Of a stretch of DNA of 64,000 nucleotides, positions 34,264 through 45,611 are shown one piece after another (within the stretch, counting starts at the first letter, position 1; every line of letters begins with the position of its first letter). Under the pieces are notes generated by a model. It was not told the DNA's origin, made no database searches, and was given only the letters and a program-made list of their open reading frames with translations. The position numbers and the translations under genes are program-made. The stretch comes from Capsicum annuum (lineage: Eukaryota > Streptophyta > Magnoliopsida > Solanales > Solanaceae), in assembly GCF_002878395.1 (NCBI RefSeq), contig NC_061119.1:19829830-19893829 (forward strand), written 5' to 3'.

Positions 34264-35012
34264 TGAAAGCTAAAAACAGTCCACAACACGAGAACAACAA
34301 GGCACAAAGTCGAGAGCAACAAGAAATAATCTCACGTCAACAACACACAAACACAAGATAGGATAACGAAAATGCGATAATATAAAGATAAGGATAGTTA
34401 AGATGACATAAGGACTTACGAATAACAAGAACCCAAACGTGTATCAAACGTAAAGACCCTTAAAGTCGCAAGTACAAACACCAATCTTCTTACGGTGACT
34501 GCTAAGGAAATCAATTCACTTTTACAACCACCATTTCTAAACAACGTACAGTATCGAATTTTCCAAGCCCTACACTAAAATAGCTATTCCAAGTCCTAAC
34601 CTAAGAACTACACTCTTAAAGAGAGAACTTTCAATGTTTCACAGTTTCATCATCAAACAATGACTCCAATGCCCTTAATGAGGAGGGGCGTCCATGGAGT
34701 GTCACTTGGATAAGGATAAGTGACCAAAATACCCTTAAGGCTAAGTGACCAAAATGCCCTTAAGGCTATGTGACCAAAATACCCTTAATAAAGGGAACCA
34801 AAATCATGAACCAATAAGTGAGGTCCAAACCCGAAAGTCCTCAAGTCTTCAAGGGTCCAAGCAATCTTCACACTTGGGTTTGTTTAGTGGTATGCTCAAA
34901 ACGACCCCTCCAAGTATGATCTTGTGCCCTCCATGCGACCAAAGCTTGATTCTTCATGTAGTGGCTTTGAATGATGGCACCAAAAGCTAAGACGATCATT
35001 TGACTTGTATCA
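34264..35012 (-). repeat. 3' LTR of the Ty3-like element
   Basis: This copy lacks about 65 bp that the other LTR has near 39150-39215. It has three copies of a ~25-29 bp tandem unit (GTGACCAAAATACCCTTAAG and variants, 34720-34790), against two in the other LTR. Confidence 0.85.
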
Positions 35013-35100
35013 TCCTTCTCTTCTTGGAAAGGATTCAACCTCAAATCCGTACCTTGAAAAACTAGAGAAAGGACAAACAAGCATGACACCTCATGGCATG

Positions 35101-35128
35101 AGGGTTAGGGTTAGTGTTAGGGTTAGCA
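35101..35128 (+). repeat. Short TTAGGG-type repeat
   Basis: AGGGTTAGGGTTAGTGTTAGGGTTAG: four imperfect TTAGGG units inside the Ty3-like element. Plant telomeres normally use TTTAGGG, and the tract is too short to be telomeric. Confidence 0.8.
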
Positions 35129-35817
35129 CAATAATAAACATCATCAGGATCCTTTGAAAGGAATATTAAAAACTCAATGAAAGATATTTAAAGGATTTGG
35201 TTATGGGATTCACCAAAAGTGACACTTTGCTTGTCATGGAGACCAAGCAACAAGTTGGGTGCACCAACATCAACATTTTCATATTTAGCACAGGGGTCAA
35301 GTGGGAAGAGTGGCCATAGACACGGGTCTAGACAACACTCCCCTTTCCCGTGGCTCCACCCAAACTAAATGACACGCTCTCTACAATAGCATACATATCA
35401 CCAAAAGTAAATAGATAGTAGAGAAAAGTATCACTCAAGTCAATTTCTACTAAGGTACCCTCATGTGTGTACTCACTACTAGTTTCCCAATCATCACCAT
35501 GAGTACTCTTAACAATAAAGTCACACAAAGTAGAAGAAGAAGTAACTTCCAAGACTACTCATTCTTTATCCTTAAGAGTACTCTCATCTTTCAAGGAGAA
35601 ATTTTCATCTTTAGAAGGAATATTGTCACACCATAGTGGGTTAACATATAGTCTATAGCCTCCAAGGTAAGCTATACCATATTTTTCACCACTAGGCTCA
35701 TTAGGAGTGTTTATATTGTCTTCAAACAAGACTTATACCTAAAGAGTGCATGATCCAACCCACAGATAGATTTGGAACAAGCAAGTTCCTCACTCTCTAA
35801 GAGATCAATATCAAGTT

Positions 35818-36210
35818 TCAAAATGGTTTCAAGCACAAGATTGTCCAAGAATAGCTCTCGGGTTCACTCCCCTTTTGTTGACCAGCTCTTTTAAATACTT
35901 CACTCACTTTAGTTCCATTAATCATATCACACATATACTCAAGTGGTGGACTATTTCCACAAATAGGTTGATCAACACCAATTACACAATACAATGTACT
36001 CCCATTCAACATATAAGCTTCAACACTAGGTGGACATAAATTGATCTTACAAGAAGAGTCAATTTGGTCATCAATAGGATCAACTAGTGTATATACACTC
36101 ACAACATGTACATCATCAACAAAAGGCAAAGAATAATTAGACTCACAATTAAGTAAGCTACTACTCAAACTTAATGACCTACTAGCCACACAATTGTCAT
36201 TAACATGCAC
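35818..36210 (-). pseudogene. Ty3-like element, open segment of unknown role
   Basis: A 130-residue open stretch on the coding strand of the element, downstream of the retropepsin-like segment. It has several Cys (e.g. CKINLCPPS and NGSTLYCVIG) but no motif I can name. It may be a decayed spacer between protease and the lost reverse transcriptase. A separate open frame at 36237-36554 lies between the two and is Arg/Ser-rich. Confidence 0.4.
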
Positions 36211-36569
36211 AAAATGTAAGAGTTAGCTAGTTTACCTTAAAATCCTTGAGTCGACTCTCTTTTTCCGTGTTGTGAAGGTCCTCCACAAACTTGGGAAACA
36301 ACTTCACTTCGGCATTGCTCTCCTTCACTTTTCATGTCGGTACCTACAAAAATATCCTTAGAAATAAAAAGACAAACAATGTTAGCTCGGTTTGGTGAAA
36401 ATCCCCTCACTTTTCTCCACACAACTTCTCTCTTTTCCACTCTTGAATTACCACCTTGCACACCCTTACTCCTCTCAATATTTTGTCTCTTATCATCATT
36501 CAAATAAGAGTAGGTGGACACTTCTCTTTGTGGCTCGGGTAAAATATATGTCATGAGGCGATTTCTCCA

Positions 36570-37001
36570 TCAGTCTCTTACAATATTAGGCCAATTTTGC
36601 ACATTTAGAACTTTATGTTGTGCAAACCAATCGGCACCTAAGTATACATGACCGTATGTCAAGAGAAGAATATCACACCACACCTCCTCATAGTATTCAA
36701 ATTGAGAGAAGATAACTTTTCCCCTCTCGGTAACCTTAACCCCGTCCAAGAAGTATGGAAAAAGTAAAGGCTCGCGAAACAACCCCAAGTAATCAACCAT
36801 GGATGGAAGGATGTTGTTTCTATAGTACCTACTATTTAACACAATGAAGTATCCCGGTATCCCACATATGGTCACCTTTACAGAGTGTACACTCCTTCTC
36901 GGATCAACATTGTAAGGCACACGAGTACCCCTCGGCTTTGGAGATGCATACCCTCTTCTTCTCGTTGGACAACCTCCACTAGAGCTAGTATAACCATTCA
37001 C
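36570..37001 (-). pseudogene. Retropepsin-like domain of the Ty3-like element
   Basis: The 143-residue frame begins with a basic linker (GGCPTRRRGYASPKPRG) and contains EEVWCDILLLTYGHVYLGAD, which corresponds to the family motif CDV(V/L)PMxxxHILLGRPW at the C-terminal end of Ty3 proteases. The upstream active site would be expected as D(T/S)G; the equivalent region here reads TICGIPGYFIVLNSRYY, without that triad. It is therefore likely inactive. A stop at its end separates it from the next segment. Confidence 0.6.
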
Positions 37002-37445
37002 ACTATATTGACCTTGATAAGAAGTACTACAAGGTGGAGAATATGAATCTTCACACTCCTCACGTGCACTCTCATCATAGCTCTCATAAGTTTTGCGAAC
37101 GAAAGGGTTATACCTAACACTAAATCTAGGTTTGGTGTGAGAAGTGTAAGACTACTCATATGCCCCAACGTCATCATAAGATCCATCAATAGGTCCTACA
37201 TCATCTCCAAATTCACCATAAGCACTAGGTACTTTATTTACCTTATTTTCTCCCTCAAAACCGTAACTCTTAAATCTGCCCAAGTTTTGATCATGGTTAT
37301 TTTTATAGCCTCCGCAATCTCCTTTAACTTCATAGCCATAAAAACCCTCACTACAATCATAGCCTCCCATGTCGTAGCCATAATAATCCTGACTATCAAA
37401 GATATGTTCCCCTTATATCACCTTTGTACCTACACAATAAACAAA
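37002..37445 (-). pseudogene. Ty3-like element, Gly/Tyr-rich segment before the protease
   Basis: The frame at 37370-37152 encodes a Gly/Tyr/Asp-rich stretch (MGGYDCSEGFYGYEVKGD at its start) that continues, after a stop, into SYDESAREECEDSYSPP. The composition suggests a disordered linker between gag and protease. No zinc knuckle is seen. Confidence 0.4.
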
Positions 37446-38749
37446 CAAGATTAGTGGTAAAGCTTCTCACCAACACTCATATACACTCACCTTTGTGATT
37501 CCCACAATTGGAGTGGTGAATATTGAAAGTTGCTTATACTCTGGTAGTCAATAGGATGTCAATTCTACTTGGCGGCTGGAATGTATTCTTGTCTGATCGA
37601 CTCAAGACACAAAATAAAATTTACTTACGAACTTGAAACGAAGAAGTTACTATGAGTTTAAAATGAGAAAAGCACACAAATATTCAAGACATGAAAAAAC
37701 GGATTCAAAAACTAATTTACAACTTAGTAGGTATTTACTAGTTGCCAATTAGTATAAGAATCAACAACATGAAACTCAGAATCAACAACAAGAAACTAAG
37801 AATCCAAGATTTTGAGCCAAAAGTTTTGGTATTGTACGAATTGGTGATGTGGCGGTCTAGGATTGGTCACGGTTTTTGAAAGGTTATTATTTTTCGCAAC
37901 TTTGAAATTTTTGTTTGAATTTTGGTTCTTGAAGTGGTTTACCCACCTTTGGAGAAGACAACAACAAGATTCGAGCCCTTTTCACCTTTTAAAAAGGTTT
38001 GACTTGTCTTACACCTTTTAGGCAAGACATTTTTTTGAGGGGTTGGTGGACTTTTCCTCTTTTGGACACCTAGGAAAATGGTCTTTCTTTCTTTTGGTAA
38101 CTAGTCTTTTTGGTAGATCTTTTGTCTCCCTTCCCTTTTGGTAGATTTTTGGGTACTAGTTTTAAGACAAACACAAGGGTTTCTCTTTCCACTACTTGGG
38201 TTTGGATCAAACAACACTATTAAAGAGTCTTCTTACAACTATACATGAGTATTGGTCTAGAACAATAAGAACATTCAATAGGAGTTTGAATACCAAATCT
38301 CACGTTGAGCTCCAAGAACCAACACCTTTTTAAAAATTAAAACCCACAACAAAATACCAACAACACGAGTTCAAACCACACCTTCAAATTTCAGTCCACA
38401 ACAACAACACCAAAACGTACCAACAATGTTCAAGTATGGAATCGCAACAACAATACGAACAAGAACCCTTCAATCTCAACTTGGATCTTGACTCAATGGT
38501 GTTAGTGAAGAACGAATCTAACACAAGAAACAACAAAACAAGTAAAAATACACCTAGATCTATACTCAAACTCGGCCAAGACAACTACAGCAACACAATT
38601 TTGGCCAAGACACAAAAATGGACAGATTTGCTTCTTTTTGATTTTCAGTTTTCTAACACCTTTTTTTTATTTTCAAAGTTTATGAGCTCAAGATTGATCT
38701 TGTGGGAATAAGATCAAGCCATGCTATAATATCAAATGAGATTTATCCA
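37446..38749 (-). other. Ty3-like element, untranslated or gag-less 5' interior
   Basis: No gag capsid motif or zinc knuckle is visible in any minus-strand frame. The primer-site relic lies at the right edge (about 38720-38740). Open frames at 38384-38584 and 38436-38711 are low-complexity. Confidence 0.45.
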
Positions 38750-39547
38750 CGAAAGCTAAAAATAGTCCACAACACTAGAACAACAAGGCACAAAGTCGAG
38801 AGCAACAAACAACAATCTCACGGCAACAACACACAAACACAAGATAAGATAATGAAAATGCGATAATGTAAAGATAAGGATAGTTAAGATGACATAAGGA
38901 CTTACGAATAATAAGAACTTAAACGTGTATCAAACGTAAAGACCTTTAAAGTCTCAAGTACAAACACCAATCTTCTTACGGTGACCGCTAAAGGAATCAA
39001 CTCACCTTTACAACCACCATTTCTAAGCAACGTACAATATCGACTTTTCCAATCCCTACACCAAAATGGATATTCCAAGCCCTAACCAAAGAGCTACACT
39101 CTCAAAGAGAGAGAACTTTCAATATCTCAAAATTTCATCATCAAACAACTAAAGCGATAAGACCTAAAAGATACTATATATAGTCTTATTACATAATGAA
39201 AGGCAAAATGACTCCAATGCCCTTAAAGAGGATGGGTGGCCATGGGGCGGCCATGGAGTGTCACTTGGACAAAGATAAGTGACCAAAATTCCCTTAAGGC
39301 TAAGTGACTAAAATGCCCTTAATAAAGGGAACCAAAATCGTGAACCAATAAGTGGGGTCCAAACCCGATAGTCCTCAAGTCTTCAAGGCTCCAAGCAATC
39401 TTCCACACTCTAGTTTGTTTAGTGGCATGCTCAAAACGACCCTTCCAAGTATGATCCTGTGCCCTTCATGTGACCAAAGCTTGATTCTTCACATAATGGC
39501 TTTGAATGATGGCATCGAAAGCTAAGGCGACCATTTGACTTATATCA
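38750..39547 (-). repeat. 5' LTR of the Ty3-like element
   Basis: The longer LTR, matching 34264-35012 throughout apart from the indels noted there. It includes CTATATATAGTC near 39174-39185, a possible TATA region. Confidence 0.85.
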
Positions 39548-40073
39548 AAAGCAACAATGCATATACCAATCTAGCTGGCAAAAATGAAGTTCGCTAAAAA
39601 ATTTTGATTAGTGATACTTTGATTCTAGTTGTTGAAATTGAAAATTTTCATTTATTGAAATTCAATTTATTTCTTGAAATGTTTGCCGCCGAATCCATTC
39701 TTCACCAATCTACACTTAATTATATAATTTTTTTTCTAAATTCCTGCATCAATTTCGTCAAAATTTAAATTTCAAAGATGTTTTTCAACAAATCTTATCT
39801 ACTTTATCACACCCATTTCATCATAAGTTCAATACCCAAAATATAAATTTGTAATTTTTATGAAATCTATCACAAAAAGATAGATCATAAATATTTGGTG
39901 TGGAGTGGTGGACTTGTGGTAGTGAAATGGTGACGGAGATAGCTATAGTTTATGAAGATGAGAAAGAGAAAAAGATTATTTAGAAAAAAAAAAAGAGAAA
40001 GAAAGAGGTAGAGATGACAGATATAGACATAGTTGATTATGCAAAGGAGAAAAGAAAAATATTATTTAAAAAG
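39548..40073. other. Spacer, nothing recognised
   Basis: AT-rich, with a purine-rich (GA/AAAG) tract near 39960-40010. No gene seen. Confidence 0.45.
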
Positions 40074-41092
40074 AAAGGAAAAATGGTCTCGTGGATCCTT
40101 GTACTTGTCCGAGTTTATAAAGTGAACACATCTACTTAGACTTCTGTCATCTGATCCCTTTAACTCAATAAAACTCAATATTTTAAACCCTATTTTGGTG
40201 TGTGTAACACAATTGCTTCCATGTCAACTTTCACGCTATTTTTAAACGTTGCATTAAGTTTCACGTCATTTTAAAAATGCCACATAAGAAATTAATTATT
40301 AAAATAAATTTAATTAAATAAACAACCTTTATAAATTATAGAAAAATTTTAATTTCATTCCAAATAGTTGAAATTCCTCTTCAATTAATTTAAGTTTTCA
40401 ACTATAAATTCAAATACACAATCATAGTAAATTTTTTAATTTTCAATTTTGAATATCTTTGAGAAATCACAAAAATCCATTTATTGCTCTTCAAACTTGA
40501 ACTTCAAGCTTTTTCAAGCTTATGCATGGAGTTTATTAATTTTCAAACATATTATTTTTTAATTTTATTAAATATTTTAAATGTTTTTACTTAATCTCAC
40601 GCGCCCTAAAAAACGTGTCCAAACATTGCGCATTCTACATCAGCAACTTAATGTCATATATGCATCAAAAGAGTTTAAAATGTTGAGTTTTATTGAGTTG
40701 AGAGATTTAGATGACAAAAGTCTAAGTAGAGGTGTTCATTTTATGAACTCAGACAAGTACAAGGGTCCACAAGACCAATTCGCCAAAAAGAAAATGAAAA
40801 AGAAAGAGGAAGAGATTGAAAAAAAAATAATGAAAAAGGTGTGACTTTTATATTTAAATTTTGGTTTTTCTTTTTGTTGACATGTCAATTTCTTATTGGC
40901 TTGTCAAAAAATTTGAAAGGTTTTGCGCGCCCACCTCTAGTAATTATCACTCGAGGTGCCATGTAGGCGAAAAAGGTATAAGTGGATCAAATTTAATTTC
41001 GGGTGGGTTAAGTGTCTGAAGGCACAAATCTGAGTTGAGGGGTCTAAGTGAAATCTCGAAACAAGTTTAAGAGCCTATCGATGAATTAAACC
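40074..41092. mobile_element. Possible MULE-like element, decayed
   Basis: The left end (GGATCCTTGTACTTGTCCGA) and the reverse complement of the right end (GGCTCTTAAACTTGTTTCGA) are related, and both lead into stretches resembling TTTAACTCA/CCCTCAACTCA at similar distances. A possible 9 bp duplication, TTTAAAAAG/TTTAAAAAA (40065-40073 and 41093-41101), is AT-rich and so weak evidence. The frame at 40581-40844 inside it has only Lys/Glu-rich low complexity and is not called. Confidence 0.35.
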
Positions 41093-41352
41093 TTTAAAAA
41101 ACATAAATAATAAGAATTATTTGATCATATCACTCTTTAAATATAACTAATTTGAGATTAAGAAATATATTAACTAATAACTATAACTAAGGATAAAATA
41201 AGTAGAAACAAGTGGATTATCCATTAATTTTCTAAATTAAATAAATATTGTTAGACATCTATTTTTAGTATAGTGGATAAATAAAAATGAACTGAGAAAG
41301 TAATTAATTATGAAATTAATTTTAAAATAAATTTATTTCATATTTGATTAAA
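41093..41352. other. AT-rich spacer
   Basis: No feature beyond the possible target-site copies at its two ends. Confidence 0.4.
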
Positions 41353-42581
41353 TGAAAAAGGGCCTAAAATGCCCTTCAACTATTGAAAATGGTGCAAATA
41401 TACCGTCCTTCTACCTTTGGGCTCTAAAATGCCCCTCCATCCACCTATTTGGCCCCATTTTACCCTTCTTCTTAACAGATAAATAATTATGATTTTAACT
41501 TAACACGTGAGAGTTTCTTATTGGTTGAATTTTTATTAATCAAAAGAAAAAAAAAAACTTAACTGGTTTAGAATGTTGTCCCCTTTTAGTTCCCTCTATT
41601 TTAGAATGCTGTGTCGTTTTAGTTGGTTCCTTCATTTTCTTAACTGTTAAAGAAAATTGGGTGTATATTTATTACTCAATTTCACTGTGATTCGAATTCT
41701 TGATGACGACCCACATTCCTTTTCCTCTTCAAATTGATCAGTGACTGCTCGGTTTTCCTGTTTTTAATTTATTTAATAGTTAAAGAAAATTGGATGTATA
41801 TGAGTTAGTCAATTTCACTGTGATGACGACGATCCACATTCTCATTTATCTTTCTCCTTTCTCCCCCTTTTCAAAATCTTGGTAAAAATTCTTCTCCATT
41901 TTATCTCCAAATTGGGTGTGACGGTTTATTTTTGCTGCTTTTTTGCTCCCTTTTAACTGTTGAAAAAATTGGGCGGTGTACGTATTTGTCGATGGAGAAG
42001 CTGATTTGGGTTCCTTTTATTTTCCAAAAAAAATGTCAAAATATTGATTAGCAAAATTTTGCATTTTTTTCTTTTCAAATGTTGGAAGTTTCTGATGAGT
42101 TTAATTAGTTGATTTGCTAAAATGGGGCTGTGATTCCGATTCTTGATAATGACCCACATTATATTCCCCTTGATATTCCTCTTCAAAATCTTGGTAATTT
42201 ACTCTTCAAAATTTTTTCTTGTGATCCACGTGTTGTTTGTGACGGTTGAGTTCCTCTATTATAATATTTTGTTCCTGCTATGGATGTTTTTTGGAGAAAA
42301 TATCAAGCTCAATAATTTTTTTAGTGATTTGGGTCCTGGCGGATGGGTTAGATATTTAGTGATTTGGGTTAAGTATTTTTTTTTGACTTTTGATTAATAA
42401 AAATTTAATCAATAAGAAACTGTCACGTGTTAAGTTAAAATCCTAATTATTTATCTGTTAAGAAGAAGGGTAAAAATAGGGCCAAATAGGTGGATGGAAG
42501 GGCATTTTAGAGCCTAAAGGTGGAAGGAGAGTATATTTGCATCATTTTCAATAGTTGAAGGGCATTTTAGGCCTCTTTCTG
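41353..42581. mobile_element. Mutator-like (MULE) element with long inverted repeats
   Basis: The outer ~205 bp on each side are inverted repeats of high similarity (left AGGGCCTAAAATGCCCTTCA; right, read in reverse, AGAGGCCTAAAATGCCCTTC), running inward to TTTTTATTAATC. The flanks carry a perfect 9 bp duplication, TTGATTAAA, at 41344-41352 and 42582-42590. Both are MULE hallmarks. The 1,229 bp element has no transposase frame. Its interior contains a repeated phrase, GTTAAAGAAAATTGG(G/A)TGTAT with CAATTTCACTGTGAT, two to three times, perhaps captured host sequence. Confidence 0.9.
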
Positions 42582-42589
42582 TTGATTAA

Positions 42590-43645
42590 AAGGTGAAGAG
42601 TAGTAGGAATCTATATGGTGATGGGACGACACAATTGATGATGGCTATGGTTAGATCTAAGATCATCCAAATTGACATTATTTGTATTAACGGTTTGGAT
42701 TTGATTGATTGTAAAGAAGGGAGTGATGTATTGTAGGGATAAGTAGCAAGGAGAAATTGCCCTTTTACTGAAATTGGAGGTTGATGTGGTATACTTACCA
42801 GAGTTGTCCTAATGCATGATTTTTTTTGGTACGTATAAATTATCTTGAATTATAATTTTAAAATTATGATCTCTAAACTAATTTATCTCATATAAATATA
42901 TATGATGGTGGTATGCACGACTGATGATGGTTGTAGTTAGATTTGGACCGTCTATGTAGACTTTATTCAAATTAATGGTTTGAATTTGATAGATTGGAAA
43001 GGAGAGTGATGTACGGAAGGGATTAGTAACATGGAAGAATTGCCCCCTCAACTGGAAGGGGAGATTTACGTGACATACTTACAAGAGTGGTCCAAATGCA
43101 TGAAGTGCTTTTCTTGGTACATAACAATTATCTCGGATTATAGTCCTAGGATCATGATGTTTGAACTAATTTATTTCATATACAAATATATATGATGGTG
43201 GAATGCATAACGGATTATGGTTCTGGTTAGATCTGGACCGTCCATATAGACTTTGTTCGAATTGAAGGTTTGAATTTGATAGATTGGAAAGGAGAGTGAT
43301 GTATTGAAGGGATGAGTAACATGGAGGAATTTTTCCTCAACTAGAGTTGGAGATTTATGTGGTATACTTACAAGAGTGGTACTAATGTATTAAGGGTTTT
43401 CTTGATACGTATAAATTATCCCAAATTATAGTCTTAGGATTATGATGTCTAAGCTAATTTATCTCAATATAAATATATATGATGTTGGATGCACGACTGA
43501 TAATGATTGTGGTTAGATCTCGGCCGTTTATGTAGACATTGTTTGAATTGATGTGTTGGATTTGATAGATTGGAAGGGATGAGTAGCATGGAATAATTGT
43601 CCCTCTACTCGAGGTGGAGGTTTATGTTACATACTTACAAGAGTG
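42590..43645 (+). repeat. ~290 bp tandem repeat array, copies 1-4
   Basis: Copies start near 42613, 42903, 43193 and 43480 (spacing 290, 290 and 287 bp). Each runs TGATGGTGG(A/T)ATGCACGACTGATGATGG, GGACCGTCCATGTAGAC, TTGATAGATTGGAAAGG, GGGATGAGTAACATGGAA, ACTTACAAGAGTGGTCCTAATGCATGAA, then an AT-rich part ending CTAATTTATCTCATATAAATATATA. Copy 4 is split by the copia insertion at 43646. The first ~170 bp of each unit match the TDBD-gene promoter segment at 23.22-23.44 kb. Confidence 0.9.
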
Positions 43646-44382
43646 TGTTAGGTCATGGGTCTTTTTCCCTTCTTATGTGGATAAATAATGCCCAATTTGG
43701 ACCAACCCACTTTTGTCCATAGGCCCATTACTATGAGGCATATATATAGATCTTTTTAGGTCTTATTCACCATCACAAAAGAGAGTTTTCAGCAGCCAAA
43801 GAGAGAAAAACAAAGCTGATTTTTGTCCAAAAATTCCAGCCACAACTGTCAACTTCAAACTGCGCTCCTCGTTTTGTTTCTTGTCCGATTAAGCTCATTT
43901 TTGGAATAATTGTTTCTATTATCACAGTCTTTGATTAGAAACTGATGGAGTTGGATTTGGTGGCCTTTATATCCTATTCTTTATTCCCAAATAGTGGCTA
44001 CGTTTTGGTACTTTCGCTCCTTTATTTCTCTAGTGTTTGGTGCTGTGGTTTATGTATTATTGTTTGTTGTTTGGCACTTGTTTGGTGGAAATTTTGGAGA
44101 AAAATATTATAGCTTTTGGTGATTATAGTGGGGGTTTTGGTACCGTGGTTTTTTACTCTTCACACCGAAGGGTTTTCCACATAAATTTGATGTCTCTTGT
44201 TCTTGGTTTTATTTTTGTCTTGCCGTATTTGCGTGATTGATTTATTTTCTGCCATATTACTTTGTGTTTCTTGGATTTTCTTGTCTCCTCTTGGTTCAAA
44301 TTGAGAGAAAAAGTTTAGACTTGAGTATTTTTTCGCTGCTACCCTGTCGGCTTCTTTGATTGTGCCCTTGTCTTTTCCAACA
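43646..44382 (+). repeat. 5' LTR of the Tnt1-like element
   Basis: Contains AGGCATATATATAGATC, a likely TATA region near 43740, about 95 bp from the LTR start. The reading frame at 44037-44240 lies wholly in the LTR and is not a gene. Confidence 0.92.
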
Positions 44383-44424
44383 AAGTGGTATCAGAGAGTT
44401 GATTGTTATTGATTATTGATTTGA

Positions 44425-45290
44425 ATGATGGAGGCAAATATGAGAAAGATGGTGTATTTGAATAATAGTAACTATCATACTTGAAAAGGCAAGATGAAAG
44501 ATCTTCTGTTTGTTAAGAAAATGCATTTACTTATGTTTGCGTCTACTAAACCTTAATTCATGACAGACGAGGACTGGAAATTTGAGCACTTACAGGTTTG
44601 TGGCTATATTAGACAATGGGTTGAAGATAATTTTAGAAATCATATTATGAATGAGACACATTCCAGAAGTTTGTGGGACAAGCTCGAGTCACTTTATGCT
44701 TTAAAGACTGGCAATAACAAGTTGTTCCTGCTTAAGCAATTGATAAATATTAGGTATAAAGAGGGCAATCCTATTTCTGATCATATAAATAATTTTCAGG
44801 GTGTCCTTGACCAGCTGTACGGAATGGGTGTAAAGTTTGATGAAGAAATTTAGGGACTTTGGTTTCTTAATACTCTGCCAGACTCTTTGGAAACTCTTCG
44901 AGTTTGTTTAACTAATTTTGCTCCCTGTGGTGTTGTAACTATGAAATATGTTAAGAGTGGTGTCTTGAATGAAGAGATGAGAAGAAGATCTCAGACTTCA
45001 TCTTTTTCATCTTCACACTCTAATGTTTTGGTTACTGAAGAGAGGGGAGAAATAAGTCTAGAGGTTCGAATGATAGAGATAAAAGTAGAAGCAAGTCAAG
45101 GTCCAAATTCAAGAATTTTACATGTGATTATCACAACAAAAATGGGTATATTATAAAATATTGCTGCAAGAATAAGAGAGTTATGAGATGACAAAAGAAA
45201 GAAGACAATAATGAAAATCGTGTTGCAGTTATTGCTAATAATGATATTCTTGTTGATTGTGGTGAGAATGTCATTAATCTTATTTGTGAT
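44425..45290 (+). pseudogene. Tnt1-like gag remnant
   Basis: Starts at ATG 44425. TGA near 44482 and TAA near 44552 interrupt the N-terminus; 44560-44853 is open and carries the capsid-type motif WDKLESLYALKTGNNKLFLL and ISDHINNFQGVLDQL. A TAG near 44851 and a frameshift follow. The zinc knuckle near 45110-45160 reads CDYHNKNGYIIKYCC, where the second Cys of CX2C is His and the His is Tyr, so zinc binding is lost. Confidence 0.85.
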
Positions 45291-45295
45291 GAGTC

Positions 45296-45602
45296 TAGCT
45301 AGTTTGTGGATTCTAGTGCTCCTTCTCAAGTTACGCCAAAGAAGGAATTATTTTCTTCTTATACTCCAGGTAATTTTTGGATGTTGAAAATGGGCAATAA
45401 TGATGAAGTTAAAGTACTTGGTATTGGCACTATTTGTTTGGAAAGTAACAATGGTTCCAAACTAGTTCTCAATAATGTCAAGCATGCACCAGATGTCCGC
45501 CTGAACTTGATTTCAGTAGGGAACCTTAATGACGAGGGTTATGTTAACACCCTTGATGCTGGCCAATGGAAGCTTACTAGAGGTTTGATGATTGTGGCTT
45601 GA
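45296..45602 (+). pseudogene. Tnt1-like protease remnant
   Basis: The active-site loop, normally VDSGA, reads VDSSAPSQVTPKKE: the Gly of the catalytic triad is Ser and the protease is unlikely to work. The following MGNNDEVKVLGIGTI and NVKHAPDVRLNLISVG match the C-terminal part of copia protease. Ends at TGA 45600-45602. Confidence 0.85.
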
Positions 45603-45611
45603 GGTGACAAG

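Larger units (their letters stand above)
34264..39547 (-). mobile_element. Non-autonomous Ty3-like LTR retrotransposon
   Basis: Direct repeats at 34264-35012 and 38750-39547 bound a 3.7 kb interior. On the minus strand the LTR starts TGATA(C/T)AAGTCAAATG and ends AGCTTT(C/T)(A/G), normally CA. Next to the right-hand LTR the minus strand reads TTTGATATTATAGCATGG, a decayed tRNA-Met primer site, and next to the left-hand LTR it reads AAGAAGAGAAGGA, a polypurine tract. The only pol-like domain is a retropepsin-like segment; no reverse transcriptase, RNase H or integrase is recognised. No clear target duplication was found. It is best viewed as a non-autonomous (LARD-like) derivative of a Ty3 family. 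Confidence 0.8.

Noticed and set aside
35101..35128. Interstitial telomere sequence
   Set aside because: Only four imperfect TTAGGG units, not the usual plant TTTAGGG, within a retroelement.
40581..40844. An 87-residue Lys/Glu-rich reading frame
   Set aside because: Low complexity, no family features, and inside a probable decayed DNA transposon.
42143..42397. An 84-residue hydrophobic reading frame
   Set aside because: It overlaps the inverted repeat of the MULE and arises from T-rich sequence.
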